A DNA stretch of 64,000 nt from CAWAHD01 sp963781785 (GCA_963781785.1 CAWAHD010000002.1:4836001-4900000), one strand, 5' to 3'; positions 45,599 through 54,922 are shown, numbered from the stretch's first letter. The notes: a model not told the origin generated them from the letters alone. Translations and numbers: made by a program.

Positions 45599-47685
45599 TA
45601 GCCCAACCTTCGCAGGAGAGAATTAAGAGATAGCCGATTTTCGGCTGTGCACCTACTTATTCTTAAGCGTTCTTTCACTCATTCGGCCGTTATAGTGACT
45701 AAAAGTGGCGAAGCTTCCCTTGATTTTTTGGGGAGACCAGGTACTCATAGTGGCTATGTACGTCCGCAAGACTACCCGCCGGTACAAGGACAAGACCTAT
45801 ACCAACTATCTGTTGGTCGAGTCCGTCCACACGCCCAAAGGACCGCGGCAAAAGGTCATCTGTTCGCTGGGCGACCTCTCTCCTCGGCCTGCCGAGGACT
45901 GGCTTCGGCTGGCCCACAAGGTCGAGGAAGCGCTGGTCGGTCAGCGCGATCTCTTCTCAAACTCCGATCCAGAAGTAGAGCAGATCGTCCGCCGGGTTCG
46001 TGTTCGCGGGGCTCGTTCGTCTCCTGAGCCCATCGAGCCTACCCGTGATTCGGATCGGTCCGGCGATCTCGTCACCGTGCGTGTAGACGGGGTCACTGCC
46101 ACGCAGCACCGCACGGCTGGCCCAGTCCATGTTGGCTTCCAGTTCTGGAAGCGGTTGGGATTCGACGCGATCCTCAAGCGAAGGGGTTTCTCCATCAAGG
46201 CCATCCAACTCACTTGCGCCATGACCTTGAACCGGCTGATTCATCCCGACAGCGAGCACGCCATGCCGGATTGGATCCGTTCCACAGCGCTGGGAGACAT
46301 TCTCGGTGTGGATTTCACAACCTTGGTTGACGATTCCCTTTATCGCAACCTCGATCGGCTCCATCCCAACCGCGCCACCATCGAGTCGGACTTAGTCGAG
46401 CAAGAGCGGCGTTTGTTCCAGCTCGACACCACGATCTACCTCTATGACCTGACCAGCACCTATTTCGAGGGCCAAGCCAAGCGAAATCCCAAGGCCAAAC
46501 GCGGCTATTCGCGTGACAAACGCCCCGACTGCAAGCAGGTCGTGGTGGGCTTGGTGATCGGTCGGGAAGGATTTCCCATCGCACATGAAATCTTCGAAGG
46601 CAATGCCCAGGATCGCAACACGTTGGGGCGCATTCTCGATCTCCTCAAAGAGCGCGTCGGCATGCCCGAGGGGTCCACGGTCGTTGTCGACCGCGGCATG
46701 GCCTTTGCCGAGAATCTCACCGAGATCCAACAACGCAAGCACCACTATGTGGTGGCAGCTCGGCAGCCCGAGAGAGACAAGTGGCTGGACCAGTTCGAGG
46801 AGCCGGAAGGCTTTGAACTGGTTCCCCGTGAACCATCGCCCTTGAATCCGTGCCAGAAGAAGTCCGTAGTCCGAGTTAAATCGGTCCGCCAGGGAGCGGA
46901 GTTAGTCGTGCTGTGTCACAGTGAAGAACGAGTGGCCAAAGACCGCGCGATTCGCGAGAAGCAAGAACAACGCTTCCTCGCTGATCTTGACCGGTTACAG
47001 CAGCGGATCGAGAAGGGTCGGCTCAAACGCGAGATCGCCATTGGAGAGGCAATCGGGCGACTTAAAGAACGTTATCCCCGCGTTGGCCGTTATCACACGA
47101 TCACCTGGGATGCGACCAGCGGGAAGCTGACTCACGAGCCCAACGCCGACAAGAAAGCCAACGCCGAATTGCTCGATGGCGGTTACTTGCTACGCACCGA
47201 TCGCATCGACCTTTCCGCCCGCGAGGCGTGGTTGATGTATATGACGCTGACTCGGGCCGAGAATGCCTTCCGGATGATCAAAACGCCGTTGGCGGAACGG
47301 CCGATCTTCCATCACCTGGAACATCGAGTGGAGACTCATATTTTCTTGTGCGTGCTCGCCTATCACTTGCTGGTCGCGATCGAGACCACGTTGTTGAATC
47401 AGGGAGTTCACACCTCCTGGGCAACGGTACGCCAGACTCTGGCGACACACCAAGTGGCGACGATCGTCCTGCCATCGGACGGCGGAAAGCTCCTTCGCAT
47501 CCGCAAAGGGATGACACCCGAACCGGAGCATCTGGAACTCTACCGGCTGCTGGGTGTCCCACTGGAAATAATGCAACCAATCAAGACCTGGAGCTGATTG
47601 ATCCTGTTCGATTATAGTGACTGAAAACGACGTTCGCCCTTACAAAATAAGGGGTGATCTCATCTCGGGTGCGAAAGTTGGGTTA
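45599..47685 (+). mobile_element. IS1634-family insertion sequence
   Basis: One intact transposase gene lies between candidate terminal inverted repeats TAGCCCAACCTTCGCA (from 45599) and the complement of TAACCCAACTTTCGCA (47670-47685), 14 of 16 positions equal, giving about 2087 bp. GGCA occurs on both outer sides (left GGCAT, right GGCAC) but a clean target duplication is not resolved. Inside, TTATAGTGACTAAAA (about 45690) and TTATAGTGACTGAAAA (about 47611) form a direct repeat around the gene. Confidence 0.75.
45756..47597 (+). CDS. IS1634-family transposase
   Basis: A DDE transposase of 613 residues (IS4 superfamily). It begins MYVRKTTRRYKDKTYTNYLL, the usual start of the family; an upstream frame from 45705 is not needed. 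The catalytic core shows YLYDLTSTYFEG (first D), STVVVDRGMAFAENL (second D) and the C-terminal LTRAENAFRMIKT (E), with the family's HHLEHRVETHIFLCVLAYHL close behind. The frame is complete, so it may be active. Confidence 0.93.
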   Translation: MYVRKTTRRYKDKTYTNYLLVESVHTPKGPRQKVICSLGDLSPRPAEDWLRLAHKVEEALVGQRDLFSNSDPEVEQIVRRVRVRGARSSPEPIEPTRDSDRSGDLVTVRVDGVTATQHRTAGPVHVGFQFWKRLGFDAILKRRGFSIKAIQLTCAMTLNRLIHPDSEHAMPDWIRSTALGDILGVDFTTLVDDSLYRNLDRLHPNRATIESDLVEQERRLFQLDTTIYLYDLTSTYFEGQAKRNPKAKRGYSRDKRPDCKQVVVGLVIGREGFPIAHEIFEGNAQDRNTLGRILDLLKERVGMPEGSTVVVDRGMAFAENLTEIQQRKHHYVVAARQPERDKWLDQFEEPEGFELVPREPSPLNPCQKKSVVRVKSVRQGAELVVLCHSEERVAKDRAIREKQEQRFLADLDRLQQRIEKGRLKREIAIGEAIGRLKERYPRVGRYHTITWDATSGKLTHEPNADKKANAELLDGGYLLRTDRIDLSAREAWLMYMTLTRAENAFRMIKTPLAERPIFHHLEHRVETHIFLCVLAYHLLVAIETTLLNQGVHTSWATVRQTLATHQVATIVLPSDGGKLLRIRKGMTPEPEHLELYRLLGVPLEIMQPIKTWS

Positions 47686-47713
47686 GGCACCGCCACGCTA
47701 CGTCCGATAATAG

Positions 47714-48662
47714 TTAGCCAGTTCGTTGCGGCTTGTAGGGTCCCAGGAATTTCGGCCCGTTGAAATGGATCATGTGGTCGGGCGTGGCTGCGATCCAGAC
47801 CTCGGTTTCCCAGGCGATGTCTGCCGCATACTTCCGAAAATCGCTGATCGAGAGGAACGCCGTTACATAAACCCGCTCAGCTTGGCACCTGCCCAGGAAT
47901 GACTCCATTTCCCGATGCCTTTTGGGTGAAACCGGCCCGTGCGATGTCACCGCCTCGATCATAAAAAGCCACTGCTTTTTCGCATCGTGCAGAACGACAT
48001 CAGGCAACTTGTCATGTTCGGTGATCGGCACACCCAGCCCGGCAAGCTGATCGCGTTCGAAGATGACGTGCTTTTTAGCAGTGTCGCCGACGTACAACAC
48101 GACTGCGCCAGGAGCGAACCGAGGGCCGAATTGCTCGATGATTGCTACCTGCAAGGCGTTATGCTCGCCAGGCGAAAGATAGACCGTCGAGCCGTCGTGC
48201 AGCCGGAGTGGAATTTGGTGAGATGCTCTGGCCCGTTCATATGCGGCCTTGAGCGTCCCAAATTGGTCGATAAACGTGGTGACCGCCTTGTCGAACCTCG
48301 TTGTCCCAACTGCCTTGAGGACCTCAACCACTTCCTCGGTTAGCTGGTAAGCATTCTTGCCGCTATTCGTGGGCCGTCCTGGCTCATCGGGATTGCGATC
48401 GACCAGCCGAGCCTGCTCGAATTGATGAAGCGTCTGGCGGCGGATGGTCTCCCGGCTGTTTGGCTTGTAATCCTTGCCGTACGCCACCGCATGAATTCCA
48501 TGATGTCCACCGTCCTTAGCAACGGACGCTGCACTTGGTCCAACGATCCTTTGGTCCCAGTTTCGCCAATGCCAAGAGCGTCAACGCCGACCGCTCATTT
48601 TGCTGGTTACGTGGAAGTCCCAAGGCAGCAATGACTGTGACTGCTTCGTCTGTCTTGCTCAC
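47714..48662 (-). pseudogene. BsuBI/PstI-family type II restriction endonuclease, two frameshifts
   Basis: Recognisable as the BsuBI/PstI endonuclease family. The long frame (to 48487) holds YKPNSRETIRRQTLHQFEQA, YLSPGEHNALQVAIIEQFGP, VLYVGDTAKKHVIF and the core KLPDVVLHDAKKQWLFMIEA followed by TSHGPVSPKRHREM. The N-terminal part lies in two other frames: GTG at 48662, then AALGLPRNQQNERSALTLLA, and PLLRTVDIMEFM. One-base shifts are needed near 48530 and 48488. The GTG overlaps the stop of the methyltransferase by four bases (GTGA), a sign of coupled translation. If the shifts are real the enzyme is dead; if they are errors it cuts a CTGCAG-like site by family analogy. Confidence 0.85.
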
Positions 48663-50249
48663 AACGCCTCTTCCATCACATAAGCGCTCACACGCCCATT
48701 AATTCCCAATACATCCAACACGATCCGTTCAACTTCTGCCGGTTGACGACCATCGAGTTTCTTGAGCCGGCCGCCGATCGCCGCAACTTGATCGAGGGCG
48801 GGGAACCTGATCGACCTGAGCTCAGTGGCATTAACCTGGGTGTTGCCGCTGATGACGCGGAAGTATCTGTCCAAAAGAGCCGAATTGAACAACGCGGTCA
48901 GCCCGTAAGTCTCTTCAGCAGTCAACTCCCGGTCCGCGTGATACACGTAGTTCAGGTGATTCTCCAGGGCGAGATAAGGCCGCGATTCCTCTGCGCGCAG
49001 CAACCAGCTTGCCGTCAGCCGCCGCCGTTCCTCTTTCGCACTGAAGCGGCGCAGCAACACGTAATTCCGCGTCGGCACCAGGTGCTTGAGCGACGCTTCG
49101 CACACTCGAAAGGCCGTCGGCTTACCTCGCCGATTAACCGGCCATACGGTTTCAAATGGCCTCACGTTATGAGGCTCGAGCAGCGGTGCGGTTCCCTCCC
49201 CGTCCGCCTTCGCCAAAAGAAACTCCTCCGCTCGAAACAATACCACTCGCCCGGTCGATACCTGCAAACCCAGCTCGGCAAACCGATCCGGCCATGATTC
49301 GACGGCATCAACAACGGCGGCATCTTCAGCCGTCGCCGGAATGCGTAGAACCATGTCACCCGAGGTATCATCCAGAACCTTGGCAGCGGGCAGCGTCAAC
49401 TCCTCCAGCTTCGCCGGAATAACGCGTCCCAGACATGTCGTGATCGTGGTTGATGGAGCCGCCACGCCTAATCGTTGCGTATGGGTAATCACGCTTTCCT
49501 GCAGGACATCGTCAAACGTGCTGCGACGGCATTCAAACAGATGCACGTGACATAACGCCATGCGCGAACAACCACCGCCTGAAATTCCTGAAATACAGCC
49601 CGTTGCAGAAGCTTCGCGGCGTGATGGCAACCATCTCGCCGTTTGCCCGCAACAGGTCAGCGGCTCGAGCCATGAACAGCATGTAGATGTTGCTCTGACC
49701 TTGGAAATCATCCCCCATCGCCAAAGCGTGAGCCGATCCGGCCCCGATCTTGAAATAAGGCGGATTCAAAATGGCAGCGTCAAACGGTTCCAGAGCGTCG
49801 TCCTCGTCAAAGAGCATACGCTGTGCTTGCCGCGACTGCGTACTCAGAATGAAATCCTGGCCGTGGATCGTATAACGCAGCTCGTGCCCGGCCACATCAA
49901 GTGCTTCCCGGCAATGCCGCATGTTTTCGTCGAGCAACGGCAGCAAGGTCGCGTCATTCTCGTAAAGCACGATCTCGATGTGCCGGGGAGAGCGAAGCGT
50001 GCGTACCCGCTCGCAGACCGCCGCCGCCAAGGATCCAACCCCAGCCCCTGCGTCGAGCAGTCTGAAACGGTCGGGAATTTGCGTGAAAAGGCCCGCCATG
50101 AAGCCGCAGACGGTTGGAGGCGTGAAGACCTGCCCCCTCTCTTTACGTGCGTCTGCCGACGTCGTCCCTTCGTGCCTCTGTTGAAGAGCTGCCGAGCAGT
50201 CTAGCAATACTGGTGGTCTCGAAAGTTTCGCTACGTGCGTCGATTTCAT
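48659..50249 (-). CDS. N6-adenine DNA methyltransferase of the RM system, one frameshift
   Basis: The modification partner of the endonuclease downstream. From the ATG at 50249 (GAGGA five bases upstream) the frame gives RKERGQVFTPPTVCGFMAGL, the AdoMet site LLDAGAGVGSLAAA (64-77) and the catalytic NPPY (162-165), then FCNGLYFRNFRRWLFAHG. The C-terminal target-recognition part (ALCHVHLFECRRSTFDDVLQ, YVLLRRFSAKEERRR, LENHLNYVYH, GNTQVNATELRSIRFP) follows in another frame, with a shift at about 49556. Both halves are conserved. The type resembles Eco57I/PstI-like methylases. A live endonuclease with a dead methylase would be harmful, so the state of the pair matters. Confidence 0.87.
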
Positions 50250-50415
50250 GCGTTCCTCACGGCTGCTCGGCAATGATCCAGCCGAACCGACTTAACGTCA
50301 ACACAAATCGTTGCTTGACCCCTGCCCTGATTGGCATTGGCTCATCCCCAGGTGGTCTGCTAGAATACATGCGTTCATTAACGCAAAGCAAGTGGGAACC
50401 GGCTGGGCAAGACCA

Positions 50416-50568
50416 ATGTTCGACGAGCTGCTACGAGAAATGAGGAAGCTCGAACGCGGCATCCAGGTGCCGATTCAGATTCAGCTAGATGATGACGGGC
50501 AGCTCGATCGCCGCTGCCCCTCGGAAGAGTGCCAGGCCGAATTCAAGGTGCTGCTCGGCGACTGGTGA
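50416..50568 (+). pseudogene. Truncated zinc-ribbon-like hypothetical protein
   Basis: The ATG at 50416 opens 50 codons: FDELLREMRKLERGIQVPIQ, then LDDDGQLDRRCPSEECQAEF and KVLLGDW before a TGA. The CPSEEC motif and preceding strand match the beginning of longer proteins (some 200-300 residues) that I recall from defence-linked loci, which usually continue after the DW. Here it stops and the next gene converges, so it looks like a 3' truncation or another frameshift. Confidence 0.45.
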
Positions 50569-50587
50569 GAGTGATGCAACGCTATGC

Positions 50588-51601
50588 TCAACCGTCCCGC
50601 TGGCGTTCCCTTTGAAACGTGATCGTTTGCCCCGTCTTTGAATGGATTACCTGCCCGTCATCCCGTACCAGTGCGCTGAATATCGAATGCCGTCCATCTG
50701 GCTCGCTTAAATGGCGTCGATACCGCGTCAGTGTTAAGTCCAGCCGGTCTGGATAGAACGCGAATGGCAGCGTAACAACAAACGTATGCTCGTTTAAGTT
50801 CAACACGCACGACACCCCCCACGCATCTTTGCCATGCTCGGTCGGATGCCCAACGCCATTGAAATGGTCGTAATGAAAGACCACCAACCGCGATGAGAGC
50901 GTGTCGGCAGCCGCCGCCGGTCCCGGCAGCAGATTGAAACAATTCGGGAGATCGCGTGCCACCTCGCTGACCAGCCCTGCATTCACATCGAGGCCGATCA
51001 ATTTTGCCAAGCGATTGGCAACATACTGCCCGGCGGCATGAAAAACCCAATCGTAACCCAGCAGCTTGAAAAGCGCTAAGTGAGCCGCTTTGACCAGCGA
51101 TACCGTCAGGGCTGGAATGGAGAAACTAATTTCACCTTGGACATCGACCGGCCCATCGAATTCGACCGCACGGTCCATCGACGTTCGGACGAACGGGGTG
51201 GCGATTATCTTCCCTTTCTTGTCGGTGAGAGCTACCTGCGGAAAAGGCGGTGCCGACTTTTTCGAGGCAAAGAAAGCTTCCAGCGGTATTCCGTCGCTGC
51301 CGGTGATGGTTAGCCCCCTCGCCCGCTTATAGAACTCCTTGACTTCGTAATATGGCCTGTTGAGAAAACTAGACAGTTCAGCCTCCAACTTGCCGAAGTC
51401 ATTATCAACATCGGCCCGCTGAATAACCGTTGCCCGCGAGGCCATCTGAATGGCGTGCGGCAGAATATGCCCATTCATCAAGCCTCGCGGTCCTACACCG
51501 AATTCATTTCTTATGGGACAGTAGAAGTCAGGGCACGCCCTGCCGCGTACCCGTTGAAAAGCGGCCCGGATTCTTTCCAGCTCGGCAGCATCGATACCCA
51601 T
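50588..51601 (-). CDS. Uncharacterised protein with HNH-like start
   Basis: A 337-residue protein I do not recognise. Near the N-terminus stands FQRVRGRACPDFYCPIRNEF then GLMNGHILPHAI, reminiscent of the zinc-and-histidine start of HNH-like nucleases (C-C and GHI-P), but the second half of such a motif is not evident. The rest is mixed alpha/beta (SFSIPALTVSLVKAAHLALF, SRLVVFHYDHFNGVGHP, LPFAFYPDRLDLTLTRYRR). GGAG lies six bases before the ATG at 51601. It follows the gene at 51616-52131 closely, so the two form an operon next to the RM system. Confidence 0.6.
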   Translation of the reverse strand: MGIDAAELERIRAAFQRVRGRACPDFYCPIRNEFGVGPRGLMNGHILPHAIQMASRATVIQRADVDNDFGKLEAELSSFLNRPYYEVKEFYKRARGLTITGSDGIPLEAFFASKKSAPPFPQVALTDKKGKIIATPFVRTSMDRAVEFDGPVDVQGEISFSIPALTVSLVKAAHLALFKLLGYDWVFHAAGQYVANRLAKLIGLDVNAGLVSEVARDLPNCFNLLPGPAAAADTLSSRLVVFHYDHFNGVGHPTEHGKDAWGVSCVLNLNEHTFVVTLPFAFYPDRLDLTLTRYRRHLSEPDGRHSIFSALVRDDGQVIHSKTGQTITFQRERQRDG

Positions 51602-51615
51602 ATCCAACTCCGGCC

Positions 51616-52131
51616 TTAATCGCCCGTATCGTAGACCGTGACAACGATCCAAGGTAAAATGTCCTTATAAACGGATTGCTGGATGATCGTCGCTCCCGGC
51701 ACCAGTATGGGCTGGCTGACCGTATCCGTCAGGTCCACGGATATGTACGTCCTGTACTTCTCCGGTCTCACGTCACTGGCCGCGACTTCAATCACATCCT
51801 GAAAGTCCGCCGGTTGGCATAACACGCCAACTGCGCGCGGTTCATTCGATGCAATCGGCATCGTAACCACCGTGTGGGTGCCGGTGAAATTCCCGTCCGG
51901 CCGCTGCCGATGATCGAGATGGGTTTTCTGATTGTAGCTTTTCTGGTGATGCTGCCCCGAAGCGTGATAGCTGCTGTGGGGCTTCCACGCCGGATCATGA
52001 TCGCGGGGAATATTCACGTACACGTCACCCTGCGGCGCGCGGCAGATGCTAAGACACAGCAGCAGATCGCCGCCATCACGCACCGCGACCGCATACATCC
52101 GTTTCTGGCTTTGCGCAGCCTGCATTGTCAT
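51616..52131 (-). CDS. Uncharacterised protein, partner of the downstream gene
   Basis: A 171-residue protein without a family that I recognise. It contains DLLLCLSICRAPQGDVYVNI, a His-rich stretch PHSSYHASGQHHQKSYNQKT (positions about 51-70), and beta strands such as AVGVLCQPADFQDVIEV and RTYISVDLTD. A G-run serves as ribosome site. Its stop lies 14 bases before the start of the HNH-like gene, so co-expression is likely. The histidine cluster could bind metal. Confidence 0.6.
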   Translation of the reverse strand: MTMQAAQSQKRMYAVAVRDGGDLLLCLSICRAPQGDVYVNIPRDHDPAWKPHSSYHASGQHHQKSYNQKTHLDHRQRPDGNFTGTHTVVTMPIASNEPRAVGVLCQPADFQDVIEVAASDVRPEKYRTYISVDLTDTVSQPILVPGATIIQQSVYKDILPWIVVTVYDTGD

Positions 52132-52745
52132 CTGAGGATGCCCCCCATGATCAGACCGATATGCGCTCGGCGACCTTCAGCGTGACCACCAACCCCATCT
52201 ATCATCATTCCTTGGTCAAACCAGTATACTAATAGCCACATCAACCCAACCACTCCAACTTCTGCTTGCGTCTTTGTCCCGGTGGTTATAGTTCGGATAA
52301 AGTGGGGTATCCGAACTACAGGGATCGTCCAGACCGGCTCACGGTGGAGCTTCGACCCAGCGGATTGCGCCTCCATCGGCGTCGACTCCTGCGCCGTATC
52401 ATCTCAAGCACTGGCAACGCCGCCTGCCACACCCCACCAGCTACGACGACCAGCCGGCCAACGGCACGGGCCATCGTTGGGTGGCCCGGACTCGCCGCTC
52501 TGCTCCGATTTAGTCGCAGCGACGAGATCGGCCCCTGCGGCCAAAGACTGGCAGAAGGTAGAATGGGCTGACGACCTCAGTAGAAAGGACGATCGGCATG
52601 AACAATCCGCGCGTCGTTTCACTGGAATAAGATCGTGATACGACGCGATTGTTCCGGGGCTACGAGGGCGGAATCCGGCTGTTTTTTTTGCGATTTCCAC
52701 CCGACCTTGTCGTATCAGCCGACTGATACGCTGTGAGCTGACGCA
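52132..52745. other. Intergenic region with hairpin and abortive frame
   Basis: Carries the hairpin at 52289-52318. Near 52600, AGAAAGGA precedes an ATG that opens only NNPRVVSLE before a stop, perhaps the start of a lost gene. Nothing else recognised. Confidence 0.45.
52289..52318. repeat. Perfect 11-bp hairpin
   Basis: TAGTTCGGATA (52289-52299) and its complement TATCCGAACTA (52308-52318) enclose eight bases (AAGTGGGG). It is upstream of the minus-strand hypothetical pair and could be a repeat end or a regulatory hairpin. Confidence 0.7.
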
Positions 52746-52949
52746 ATGCGAATCGTTCTGAGATTGGCACTGACATTGATTCTTGTCCTCATCACGGCGT
52801 TTTGCTGTTTCGGCTTCGGGGCCAGTGGAGAGTTCAAGCCAGACGGGCTCGCGAATCCGTTTCGCTGGCTCTACGGGGCTCTGGTCGTCGCCTGTGTCGG
52901 CGCCATTGTGGCCGTTTGGTGGGTGAAGAAACCGGGAGGGATACGATGA
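52746..52949 (+). CDS. Small two-helix membrane protein
   Basis: A 67-residue protein with two hydrophobic helices (LALTLILVLITAFCCFGFG and LYGALVVACVGAIVAVWWV) joined by a short polar loop (SGEFKPDGLANPFR). No family recognised. Its stop overlaps the start of the DoxX-like gene by four bases (ATGA), so the two are translationally coupled and probably work together in the membrane. Confidence 0.65.
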   Translation: MRIVLRLALTLILVLITAFCCFGFGASGEFKPDGLANPFRWLYGALVVACVGAIVAVWWVKKPGGIR

Positions 52950-53317
52950 ACATCCTGTTGTGGGTCCTACAGGTCCTCGGAGCGCTCCTGTACGGAGCGT
53001 CGGGCGTCATGAAGGTCTTCATGTTCGACAAGGTCAGCGACGGAGTGCCGTCATTTGGTGCGTTGCCGCGGAAAGCCTGGATGGCACTCGGCATCCTCGA
53101 ACTTGTCTGTGCAGTCGGGCTGATCGTCCCCGGTGCCTTCCACTGGTAGCCGGCGCTCACGGTGGTGGCCGCCACGGTCCTGGCGATCGAAAGCCTCGTG
53201 TTCATCGGGGTGCACGTCAAGTTCCGCGAGATCGCGCCCATCATCTTGAGCGGCGTGTTGGGCCTCGTCATGGCGTTCATCGCGTACGGCCGACTGGTCC
53301 TGAAACCGATCGTCTGA
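52946..53317 (+). CDS. DoxX-like membrane protein with in-frame TAG
   Basis: A DoxX_2-type four-helix membrane protein of about 123 codons. It begins MNILLWVLQVLGALLYGASG with GGGAGGG as ribosome site, continues through PRKAWMALGILELVCAVGLI, and then meets an amber TAG at 53147-53149 directly after FHW. Beyond it the same frame carries the rest of the family without any shift: PALTVVAATVLAIESLVFIG and SGVLGLVMAFIAYGRLVL, ending at 53317. The stop could be a nonsense mutation (one base from CAG or TGG), an error, or less likely a read-through signal. Confidence 0.8.
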
Positions 53318-53802
53318 CCGGACGACACCGTCCGGCGGCGTCCGATGCCCCGTAGCCGATCCGCTGGCTGATGCCCGTTTTCTGTTCCATTGCGACTCAC
53401 CGGCCAAACGCGACAAGTCGATGGGGAAGTGGCGAGAAACCGGCAGCGACCTGGGTAGAACATCACAGGTGCCCGGGCAAGCTGCGGCCGAGCGCCGCAA
53501 CATCTCCCGCGAAGCGGGTTAGTTCCAGGGGGATGATTTCCCGCTAATCCAAGCTCCCGGCAACTCGCTGTTTTCTTCAGTCAAGGGGTTTCAACAGAAT
53601 TCTGGCGGATCACCTCGAGTGTCCCTTTCGACCGTGCCCAAGGCCGGCGGCAGTGCGGGGCTTTCTTTCGGCCACGGCGCCCGGAGCGGACGGATCCACT
53701 CCTCTGACTGACGGGCGGGACGCCCGTCCCCCCGCTTTCTCCCGGCCACGGCGCCGGGAGCGGATGGAAACAGCTCGGCGCTCGATCACGATCACGGCCC
53801 GA
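53318..53802. other. Intergenic region with repeats
   Basis: Holds copy 2 of the 80-base repeat (53535-53613). At 53660-53770 a related phrase appears twice (CTTTCTTTCGGCCACGGCGC and CTTTCTCCCGGCCACGGCGC), around the palindrome GACGGGCGGGACGCCCGTC. No gene is seen. Confidence 0.5.
53535..53613. repeat. Dispersed intergenic repeat, copy 2
   Basis: Counterpart of 35001-35080, sharing ATCCAAGCT-CCGGCAACTCG and CAGTCAAGGG-TTCAACAGAAT with a few differences. Confidence 0.6.
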
Positions 53803-54073
53803 TCAGCCGTTCGACCGGCCGACTGCCCATCGGACCCATGCCTCATCAATCTCGCCGGCGTATTCGAGAATCGACCCACACGATGTTCGAGCGATACTTG
53901 CCGCCCGGATCTCGAACCCGGAATCCGAACGTCCGATTGACCAGTGCCGCACCGCTTTGCTGCCCGCAGAATTCCGCGACGCAGTCCGGGAACGCGCTCC
54001 GCACATGGGTCGCGATCTGCTTCCTGATCTTCTGTTTGACCTGCCGCGTACTCTTCTGCCTGTCGCGGGACAT
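53803..54073 (-). CDS. Hypothetical protein, probable frameshift
   Basis: The ATG at 54073, preceded by a purine-rich GAGGGGGAAG, opens a basic protein: SRDRQKSTRQVKQKIRKQIA, HVRSAFPDCVAEFCGQQSG, then FGFRVRDPGGKYRSNIVWV. The frame then degenerates at about 53882, whereas the next frame continues plausibly (YAGEIDEAWVRWAVGRSNG, stop at 53803). I read it as one protein of about 90 residues with one shift. The 'GKYRSNIVW' core recalls a planctomycete hypothetical group; no function is known to me. Confidence 0.5.
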
Positions 54074-54476
54074 GGCTTCCCCCTCGCCGCTGGCTCGCTC
54101 CGGAGGCTTACCACCGGCTCGCCCGCAAATCACTTGAGCAGATCTTCGGCTTGGAAAGATAGGACACGCACAGATCAGCAGCCGATCATGATCATACCGA
54201 CGGGATTAGGATCGTTCGATCAACATGAGGCCCACTTCTTCGTTCCCGGGGGTCAGACCTTGCTGGTCGTCGAGCAACTCGCACAGTGCATCAACTCTCC
54301 CTTCAACGTGCTGGCACATCGACTTGCCGATGCTTCTGACAACGCCGATCGAGGAATCTTGGTATCACGGGCTGAACCGGTTCGGTAATATCAATCGAGG
54401 CGGTCGGTCGTGATCCGGGCCAAGCTCGATCGGTTTGCGGTGTTCCACCAGGGTCGTCTAGAGGCGCTCATCCGTG
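54074..54476. other. Intergenic region without recognised gene
   Basis: Upstream of hicB. Frames here are short and have no recognisable similarity. GAGG at 54461-54464 is the likely ribosome site of hicB. Confidence 0.4.
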
Positions 54477-54683
54477 ATGAACGAATTGATTTTTGTTGTG
54501 GAGGAGGCGCCCGAGGGCGGATTCACGGCCCGGGCGCTCGGAGCCTCGATTTTCACCGAAGCGAACGATTGGAGCGAGCTTCAGTCCCAGGTCCGCGACG
54601 CAGTTCTTTGCCACTTCGACGAGGGCCAGAGGCCGAAGATCATCCGACTGCACTACGTGCGCGAGGACGTATTCGCTGTATGA
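54477..54683 (+). CDS. hicB: HicB-like antitoxin
   Basis: A 68-residue protein with the partial RNase-H-like fold of HicB antitoxins: NELIFVVEEAPEGGFTARAL, then FTEANDWSELQSQVRDAV and a C-terminal strand. It lacks an added DNA-binding domain, so self-regulation would need another region or partner. Its stop overlaps the hicA start by four bases (ATGA). Antitoxin-first order is less common than hicA-hicB. The GTG at 54474 is an alternative start. Confidence 0.8.
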   Translation: MNELIFVVEEAPEGGFTARALGASIFTEANDWSELQSQVRDAVLCHFDEGQRPKIIRLHYVREDVFAV

Positions 54684-54922
54684 AACTTCCACGGGACCTT
54701 TCGGGCGACGATCTGGCCCAGGCCCTCGAGCGGCTGGGTCATCAGCTCACACGGCAGACGGGCAGCCACCTTCGCTTGACGACCGCGGAACAAGGTGAGC
54801 ATCACATCACAATTCCACGACACGATTCCCTTCGGGTCGGCACGCTCTCTTCCATCCTGCGCGACGTTGCGGCGCATCATGGGTTGACCAAGGACGAGCT
54901 AACCGATCGACTCTTCGAATAA
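54680..54922 (+). CDS. hicA: HicA-type mRNA interferase toxin
   Basis: An 80-residue YcfA/HicA toxin with a double-stranded RNA-binding-like fold: LSGDDLAQALERLGHQLTRQ, TGSHLRLTTAEQGEHHITIP, HDSLRVGTLSSILRDVAAHH. The histidine in GSHLRL corresponds to the catalytic residue of HicA enzymes that cleave mRNA. It is coupled to the upstream antitoxin. All motifs are intact, so the pair is probably functional. Confidence 0.87.
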   Translation: MKLPRDLSGDDLAQALERLGHQLTRQTGSHLRLTTAEQGEHHITIPRHDSLRVGTLSSILRDVAAHHGLTKDELTDRLFE

